In this document: piece by piece, positions 7,126 to 11,934 of the stretch
How the letters are laid out: the number at the start of each line of letters is the position of its first letter
Position numbering within the stretch: position 1 is the first letter of the stretch
Assembly (NCBI GenBank): GCA_003232965.1
Contig: QIKG01000316.1
Location: forward strand, 1 to 11,934
Reading direction: 5' to 3'
Source: Oceanospirillales bacterium
GTDB taxonomy: Bacteria; Pseudomonadota; Gammaproteobacteria; Xanthomonadales; SZUA-36
DNA length: 11,934 bases
The notes under the pieces: generated by a model
Seen by the model: only the letters and a program-made list of their open reading frames with translations
Database searches by the model: none
Told to the model about the DNA's origin: nothing
Made by a program: the position numbers and the translations under genes

Positions 7126-7635
7126 TTATGCTTCGCCTTCAGGCGTTGCTTTGGCCGTAGCTTCAGCTTGGGCCTGTTGCATACGCTGAGCATACAGTGC
7201 ATCAAAGTTGATCGGCTGCAATACCAATGGCGGGAAACCACCGTCGGTCACCAAAGCGGTGATCATGGCGCGGGCATAAGGGAACAACGTTGTCGGACAG
7301 AGGGTGTTAATAGCAGCATGATGGCTTTGCTCATTAAAACCTGAAATCTGGAAAATACCGGCTTGCACAACTTCGGCTAAGTAGGCTGTTTTTTCACCTA
7401 CAGTTGCCGTTACTGTAATTGTCAGGGTAACTTCAAACAGGTCATCGCCCATTTCATCTACCCGCTGACCGAGGTTGAGCTTGACATCGGTTTGTCCCTG
7501 CTCAGTAAAAATTGTCGGGGCGTTAGGCACTTCAAAGGAAACATCCTTCGCGTAGAGCTTCTGTACGGCAAATTGCATGCCTTCAGGGCTCGGCTGCCCT
7601 TCTACTGCGGTTGCCTGTGTGTTTTCTTCTGCCAT
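7126..7635 (-). CDS. secB: Export chaperone SecB
   Basis: SecB is a cytosolic homotetrameric chaperone that keeps preproteins unfolded and hands them to SecA at the Sec translocon. The 169-residue product has the family core from FAVQKLYAKDVSFEVPNAP (22-40) through LAEVVQAGIFQISG (86-99) and LCPTTLFPYARAMI (112-125) to GGFPPLVLQPINFDALY (132-148). A low-complexity N-terminus and an Ala/Gln/Glu-rich tail flank the core, as is usual in the family. A GAGAG-type purine stretch lies upstream of the ATG. It sits between the rhodanese gene (90 bp upstream) and gpsA (15 bp downstream), the common order, but without grxC. Confidence 0.96.
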   Translation of the reverse strand: MAEENTQATAVEGQPSPEGMQFAVQKLYAKDVSFEVPNAPTIFTEQGQTDVKLNLGQRVDEMGDDLFEVTLTITVTATVGEKTAYLAEVVQAGIFQISGFNEQSHHAAINTLCPTTLFPYARAMITALVTDGGFPPLVLQPINFDALYAQRMQQAQAEATAKATPEGEA

Positions 7636-7725
7636 GTTATTTCTCTCTGAAGTTGTAATTATCTGATTTAATTCAGAATAATATAATATTAAAGGATTAT
7701 GAGTTAATTTTTAATGACCCGGCCG

Positions 7726-8151
7726 CTAAGAATTCTTAACAGGAAGGTGATCACTGAGCCACTGAGTCATACCGCCGCGCAATAATGAAACACTGGCATA
7801 GCCCTGTTTCACCAAACTTGATGCAGCAGTCTGAGCAGTTGTCCCAGACTTGCACACCACTATAATGGGGCGATCTTTGAGTTTTTCAATATCTTTGCCC
7901 GGATTTTTTAATTGCGCCAAGGGTAAATGCCAGGCACCAGCAATATGCGCCTTCCGATATACATCAGCGTTAGAGACATCTACAACAGCTGCATTGTCAT
8001 TGTTGATAAGGCTCACCGCATCATGGGTCGATATGGTATTAAATCCTTGGTTAGCGCGACTGACCTCGGTATAAATCAACATTAACAGGGTACCGACAAA
8101 CGCCGTGACCATTAACATGTGATTGCCTGCAAATTCAATTAACTGACCCAT
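7726..8151 (-). CDS. Membrane-anchored rhodanese-like protein (YibN type)
   Basis: The 141-residue protein has an N-terminal membrane helix (about 12-28, MLMVTAFVGTLLMLIYT) followed by a single rhodanese domain (about 38-135). The domain shows VVDVSNADVYRKAHIAGAWHLP (56-77) and the active-site loop C100-KSGTT-A106, with C100 expected to carry a persulfide. Single-domain rhodaneses move sulfane sulfur between donors and acceptors; the natural substrate here is unknown. It matches E. coli YibN in layout and position next to gpmI and secB. An AGG lies eight bases before the ATG. It is the first gene of the leftward operon. Confidence 0.9.
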   Translation of the reverse strand: MGQLIEFAGNHMLMVTAFVGTLLMLIYTEVSRANQGFNTISTHDAVSLINNDNAAVVDVSNADVYRKAHIAGAWHLPLAQLKNPGKDIEKLKDRPIIVVCKSGTTAQTAASSLVKQGYASVSLLRGGMTQWLSDHLPVKNS

Positions 8152-8192
8152 AGAAATTACCTAATAAATACCTAATGAAAAATTATCCGTAT

Positions 8193-8198
8193 ATTATA
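8193..8198 (-). promoter_or_regulatory. Possible -10 element for the rhodanese-secB-gpsA operon
   Basis: The minus strand reads GCGTATAATATACGG, a perfect TATAAT about 42 bp before the rhodanese start in the 154-bp divergent gap. No good -35 is found 16-18 bp upstream, so the call rests on the -10 and its position. Confidence 0.4.
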
Positions 8199-8305
8199 CG
8201 CAAATCTGAAGCGCTAGGGAGCCTCAGCATGTTTGAATGGTAATTATGCGATAATTTCGACTCAAGCTTATACTAATCGCTATTTTGACCAAGCTAGGTA
8301 ATAAA

Positions 8306-9862
8306 ATGCAATCACAGAAAGACCCCAATACCCATATTCGATCAACCCGCCCAAAACCCCTGATGCTGCTTATACTCGATGGCTGGGGCCACCGCGAACC
8401 GGCTGCCGACAATGCCATCAGCAATGCTAATATCCCAAACTGGGACCGGCTCCGGGACAGCGGCGCGCACACACTCCTGGAAACCTCAGGACTAGCCGTT
8501 GGTTTGCCGGAGGGACAAATGGGAAACTCCGAGGTTGGGCATATGAACATAGGCGCCGGGCGGATTGTATTTCAGGATTTCACCCGTATTGATCAAGCGA
8601 TTGCCAGTGGTGAGTTTGCCACCAATCCTGCGCTATGTTCGGCGATCGACAAGGCAAAAGAAAAAACCGTGCATATTATGGGCTTGTTATCTCCGGGCGG
8701 TGTGCACAGTCACGAACAACAAATGTTTGCCTGTATCCGTCTAGCACAGGCGCGCGGTGCGAAAAAAATTGTAATCCATGCTTTTCTTGATGGCCGTGAT
8801 ACCCCGCCACGCAGCGCCTTGGATTCAATTAATAAACTTGAAGCCTTACTTGCCGATATTCCAACTGCACAAATTGGCAGTCTATGCGGGCGCTATTATG
8901 CAATGGACAGGGACCAGCGTTGGGATCGGGTACAAAGAGCCTGGGGTATGTTGGTTAACGCCGAAGCGCCTTTTCATTATGAAAATGCCAGCGAAGCACT
9001 GGCAGCAGCCTATGTCAGAACAGAAAATGATGAATTTGTACAGCCTAGTTTAATCGGCAGCAGTCCTGCGATTGCTTCTGGGGATAGTGTTATTTTTATT
9101 AATTTTCGTGCCGACCGCGCGCGTGAATTATCCCGGGCTTTTGTAGAGCCGGAATTTTCAGGCTTCAATCGCCAAGCCCCTAAACTCGCAAGTTTTGTCA
9201 GCATGACCGAGTACCTTGAAGGACTGCCAACTGAAATAGCCTTTCCATCAGTTAAGCTACAGCAAGTTTTTGGTGAGGTGCTGGAAGCTCACGGCATGCG
9301 CCAACTACGCGCTGCAGAAACCGAAAAATATGCGCATGTTACTTTTTTCTTTAATGGCGGCTCAGAGGCGGCGTTTAAAGGCGAAAATCGAAAGCTGATT
9401 CCTTCACCAAAGGTTGCCACCTATGATTTGCAACCGGAAATGAACGCCCCGTTGTTACAGCAAGCGCTGGTAGATGCCATTGATAGCGGGCAATACGATG
9501 TCATTATCGCCAATGTAGCCAACCCAGACATGGTGGGCCATAGTGGTAAGCTGGATGCTGCCATCCGTGCGGTAGAAGCCGTCGATGTGCTGCTGGGCGC
9601 TGTTGCCACAGCAATTGACGCTGTTGGTGGCGCATTGTTGATTACCGCCGACCACGGCAATGTGGAGCAGATGAGTGACCCACTGACAGGTCAACCGCAT
9701 ACCGCGCACACCACCAACCCGGTACCCCTGCTCTTCCCCGGCAGTAGCAGAAAGCTCCACAGCGGCAGCCTGCGTGATCTTGCCCCAACCATGCTCGGAT
9801 TGCTTGGACTCCCTACCCCAATAGAAATGACCGGGCGTGACTTGCTGGATGTTAATGACTAA
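8306..9862 (+). CDS. gpmI: 2,3-bisphosphoglycerate-independent phosphoglycerate mutase
   Basis: GpmI interconverts 3- and 2-phosphoglycerate in glycolysis and gluconeogenesis, using two manganese ions and a phosphoserine intermediate. From the ATG at 8306 the product is 518 residues, close to the E. coli enzyme. Metal-site segment LLILDGWG has D25; the catalytic serine is S75 in GQMGNSEVGH. Further landmarks are LLSPGGVHSHEQQ, HAFLDGRDTPPRSA, RYYAMDRDQRWDR, NFRADRARELS, NVANPDMVGHSG and ITADHGNVEQM, giving all the expected metal and substrate ligands. An in-frame TTG at 8285 exists, but AGG seven bases before 8306 favours the ATG. It heads a likely gpmI-envC-ctpA operon, and its last eight bases overlap envC. 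Confidence 0.96.
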   Translation: MQSQKDPNTHIRSTRPKPLMLLILDGWGHREPAADNAISNANIPNWDRLRDSGAHTLLETSGLAVGLPEGQMGNSEVGHMNIGAGRIVFQDFTRIDQAIASGEFATNPALCSAIDKAKEKTVHIMGLLSPGGVHSHEQQMFACIRLAQARGAKKIVIHAFLDGRDTPPRSALDSINKLEALLADIPTAQIGSLCGRYYAMDRDQRWDRVQRAWGMLVNAEAPFHYENASEALAAAYVRTENDEFVQPSLIGSSPAIASGDSVIFINFRADRARELSRAFVEPEFSGFNRQAPKLASFVSMTEYLEGLPTEIAFPSVKLQQVFGEVLEAHGMRQLRAAETEKYAHVTFFFNGGSEAAFKGENRKLIPSPKVATYDLQPEMNAPLLQQALVDAIDSGQYDVIIANVANPDMVGHSGKLDAAIRAVEAVDVLLGAVATAIDAVGGALLITADHGNVEQMSDPLTGQPHTAHTTNPVPLLFPGSSRKLHSGSLRDLAPTMLGLLGLPTPIEMTGRDLLDVND

Positions 9863-11033
9863 AACCCGAAAAACATTAACCAAACAAGCCTGGTTGATCC
9901 TTACAGCGGGATTATTATTGCTGATTTTTAGCTGGAATATCGGTTTTGCGGAAACCGATAAACAGAAAAAAACTCGGCAACAAATCGCACAACTGGCTGA
10001 ACATATCCAGGATTTGCAACAAGACCTAGAGGGTTCCCGCAGCCTTTTCGGTAAAGAACAACAAGTGCTGAAACAACTGGATCTGGAGATCCAGTCAAAC
10101 CGTCGCGACCTGCGCATGTTTCAACAACAGGCACTCCAACAGCAACAACAAATCGTTGAGCTGGAACAAAACCAGCAAAAAATACTAGCCGAACTTGGAC
10201 TGGAAAAGCATCAACTTGCTAAGCAGTTACGCCAGGCCTGGCTACTGGGTCGTGGAAATCAGTTAAAACTGCTGCTGAATCAGGATGACCTCAGCCAGGG
10301 TAGCAGAATGATGACCTATTACCGTTACTTTAATCAGTCGCGGCTAAGCCTGATTAGTGAGTTCGACCAACAACTCGATATTCTCGAAGAAAACTACCGG
10401 CAATTGCAAATTGCCGAACAGCTGCTATTGAGTTTACAAGCAGATGCCGAGGCCATTTTGATAAGCCTTGAAAGCAAGCGCCAGCAACGACAAAAATCCA
10501 TTAGCGAGCTTGACCAGCAAATCGAAGCCAAGTCCAGCCAACTGGTCGAATTAAAACAAGATCGTAAAGACTTGGAAACCCTGCTAGCACGCCTGCAAGA
10601 TTTGCTCGGCGACATACCTGTAGACCTGGGTGCCGAACTTTCATTGCAGACCGTTAAGGGCCAATTAGCAACACCACTGGAAGGCCGGGTCCGTTATCGC
10701 TTTGGTGATCTGCGTTCCGGCGACATTCGCTGGAAAGGCTGGTTTTTTGAAACCTCAACAGGCACTGATGTCCGCTCCATAGCCAATGGACGCATCGCCT
10801 ATGCAGACTGGCTTCGAGGCTATGGCTTATTGATGATCATCGATCATGGTGATGGTTTTATGAGTCTATACAGCTATAATGAAAGCTTATTTAAGTCGGT
10901 GGGAGAATGGGTTGGAAACGGTGAAATTATTGCCCAGAGCGGGCCGGCATCGGGTACTTCCTACGACGGTCTATATTTCGAATTACGCCATGAGGGCAAA
11001 GCCCTAAACCCGCAGTCATGGTTTAAAAAATAA
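9855..11033 (+). CDS. envC: EnvC-like murein hydrolase activator
   Basis: EnvC works in the periplasm at the septum, where FtsEX controls it and it switches on the amidases AmiA/AmiB. From the ATG at 9855 the product is 392 residues. It has a signal peptide or N-terminal helix (about 11-32, ending NIGFA), a long Gln-rich coiled coil (about 33-250) interrupted near 130-165, and a C-terminal LytM/M23 domain (about 268-390). The LytM domain is degenerate: the zinc histidines are replaced (RWKGWFF, LYSYN, LYFELR), as in E. coli EnvC, so it should activate rather than cut. GTG 9837 and ATG 9849 are also in frame, but 9855 has GGA five bases upstream and gives the cleaner signal peptide. It overlaps gpmI by eight bases, and ctpA follows eight bases later. 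Confidence 0.9.
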   Translation: MTKTRKTLTKQAWLILTAGLLLLIFSWNIGFAETDKQKKTRQQIAQLAEHIQDLQQDLEGSRSLFGKEQQVLKQLDLEIQSNRRDLRMFQQQALQQQQQIVELEQNQQKILAELGLEKHQLAKQLRQAWLLGRGNQLKLLLNQDDLSQGSRMMTYYRYFNQSRLSLISEFDQQLDILEENYRQLQIAEQLLLSLQADAEAILISLESKRQQRQKSISELDQQIEAKSSQLVELKQDRKDLETLLARLQDLLGDIPVDLGAELSLQTVKGQLATPLEGRVRYRFGDLRSGDIRWKGWFFETSTGTDVRSIANGRIAYADWLRGYGLLMIIDHGDGFMSLYSYNESLFKSVGEWVGNGEIIAQSGPASGTSYDGLYFELRHEGKALNPQSWFKK

Positions 11034-11041
11034 GAGGATTT

Positions 11042-11934
11042 ATGTTACTTGATTATCTACAGACCTGCCGCCAACGGTTTTTGATACTTTCGACTTCATT
11101 GATGATGGTTTCATCGCTAGCATTAGCAGTTGACGCTGAACCCCAGCCACGGTCTATAAATCTTGAAGATTTACGGGCATTCACCGAGGTATACACACGC
11201 CTACGAGACCAGTACTACGGGAGTGTAGATCAGCAATTAATTTTCCAGCATGCAATTACTGGCATGCTGGCGGAGCTTGATCCGTATTCGAGCTATCTAA
11301 CAAGGGATGAATATGCGCGTTTAAATGAAACATCCAGTGGTAATTACGCCGGTATTGGCGTGGAAATTTCGAGTGCGGATTTTCAGCTTAAAATCACCGG
11401 GATTATTGCTGACTCACCTGCCGAAGAAGTAGGTTTAAAAGCTGACGATATTATCACTGCCGTCAATGACCAAGCTGTTAAAGGCCGGCAGATAAGCGAG
11501 TCTCTTGAAGAAAGCCGGTAGTCGGGTATCGATTGATATCCTGCGACAAGCAAGCGCTAGTGATCAAACAGTTAGCCAGCGCTATGAACTAGTCCGTCGG
11601 GTTGTACACAACAATGAAATTAGTTCGCGCAGGCTGGTGGGGGATTTTTTATACCTTCAAATTAAAAGCTTTCAGCACAATACCGCACGGGAATTACAAA
11701 CCGAGATAGACTCTCAACTGGCACACTTGACGGTCCCCGGCGTAATCCTGGATTTGCGCGATAACCCCGGTGGGGTGCTTAAAAGCGGCGTTGCTGTGGC
11801 CGACATTTTTATGCAAAAAGGCCTGATTGTCACCACCAAAACCCGTGGTGAAACGCAAGACCTGCGATTCTCCGCCAACCGTGAGCAATTATTGACAGGA
11901 ATTCCAATTGTGGTTCTGGTAAACAGTGCTACCG
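11042..11934 (+). pseudogene. ctpA: Carboxyl-terminal protease CtpA (S41 family), frame disrupted and cut by the window end
   Basis: CtpA-type enzymes are periplasmic or exported serine proteases with a PDZ domain; in Pseudomonas, CtpA degrades peptidoglycan hydrolases, which fits its place after envC. The first frame (11042-11521, 159 residues) has a membrane/signal segment (12-30), the N-terminal domain with GMLAELDPYSSYLT, and most of the PDZ domain (GIGVEI to AVNDQAVKGRQISESLEE), then stops at 11519-11521. Homology resumes one frame over at 11514 (AGSRVSIDILRQ) and stays open to the window end through VPGVILDLRDNPGGVL and IPIVVLVNSAT. Compared with relatives such as KGQSMTEAVDSMRGKAGS, about four residues are missing at the join, consistent with a net loss of about 11 bases. 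The catalytic serine should lie about two codons past the window. It may be a real mutation or an error. AGAGGA precedes the ATG. Confidence 0.85.

Noticed and set aside
8285..8305. TTG start extending gpmI by seven codons
   Set aside because: The ATG at 8306 has AGG at proper spacing and the extension adds nothing conserved.
9837..9854. GTG/ATG starts extending envC into gpmI
   Set aside because: Starting at 9855 gives a normal signal peptide with a GGA site; the extra residues MTCWML are not typical.

Overview
The window reads as a chromosomal segment of a free-living gammaproteobacterium related to Pseudomonas or the marine Cellvibrionales-type groups. The evidence is the block trmL / gpsA-secB-rhodanese / gpmI-envC-ctpA, whose order matches the gpmM-envC and yibN-grxC-secB-gpsA neighbourhood of E. 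coli and the secB-grx-rhodanese-pgm-envC-ctpA run of Pseudomonas. A class II ribonucleotide reductase split into NrdJa and NrdJb, as in Pseudomonas, points the same way. Base composition is moderate and even, and I see no transposase, integrase, phage gene, tRNA, rRNA or CRISPR array.

Left part (1-4800): a small four-helix membrane protein (+) converges on a PLP-dependent threonine/serine dehydratase-like enzyme (-). Next come nrdJb and nrdJa (both -), the two halves of an adenosylcobalamin-dependent ribonucleotide reductase. Their upstream region carries two 16-bp palindromes, 32 bp apart, that fit the NrdR box consensus.

Middle (4797-6058): a gene for a secreted, acidic, four-cysteine protein of unknown function (+) is followed by a 214-bp gap with a REP-like set of palindromic repeats. 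Next is trmL (+), a tRNA wobble 2'-O-methyltransferase gene whose frame is broken near codon 10 by a 4-bp GAAA duplication.

Right part (6055-11934): a leftward operon of a membrane-anchored rhodanese, SecB and GpsA covers sulfur handling, export chaperoning and phospholipid precursor synthesis. It is divergent from a rightward operon gpmI-envC-ctpA, covering glycolysis, septal peptidoglycan hydrolase activation and a periplasmic PDZ protease. The glutaredoxin gene usually found between rhodanese and secB is absent. GpsA starts with five 12-bp tandem repeats. ctpA is cut by the window end and also carries a frame disruption inside the PDZ domain.

I found no convincing new multi-gene system. 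The points most worth a second look are the two frame disruptions (real pseudogenes or sequence errors), the NrdR box pair, the gpsA repeat array, the REP-like repeats and the unknown secreted protein.
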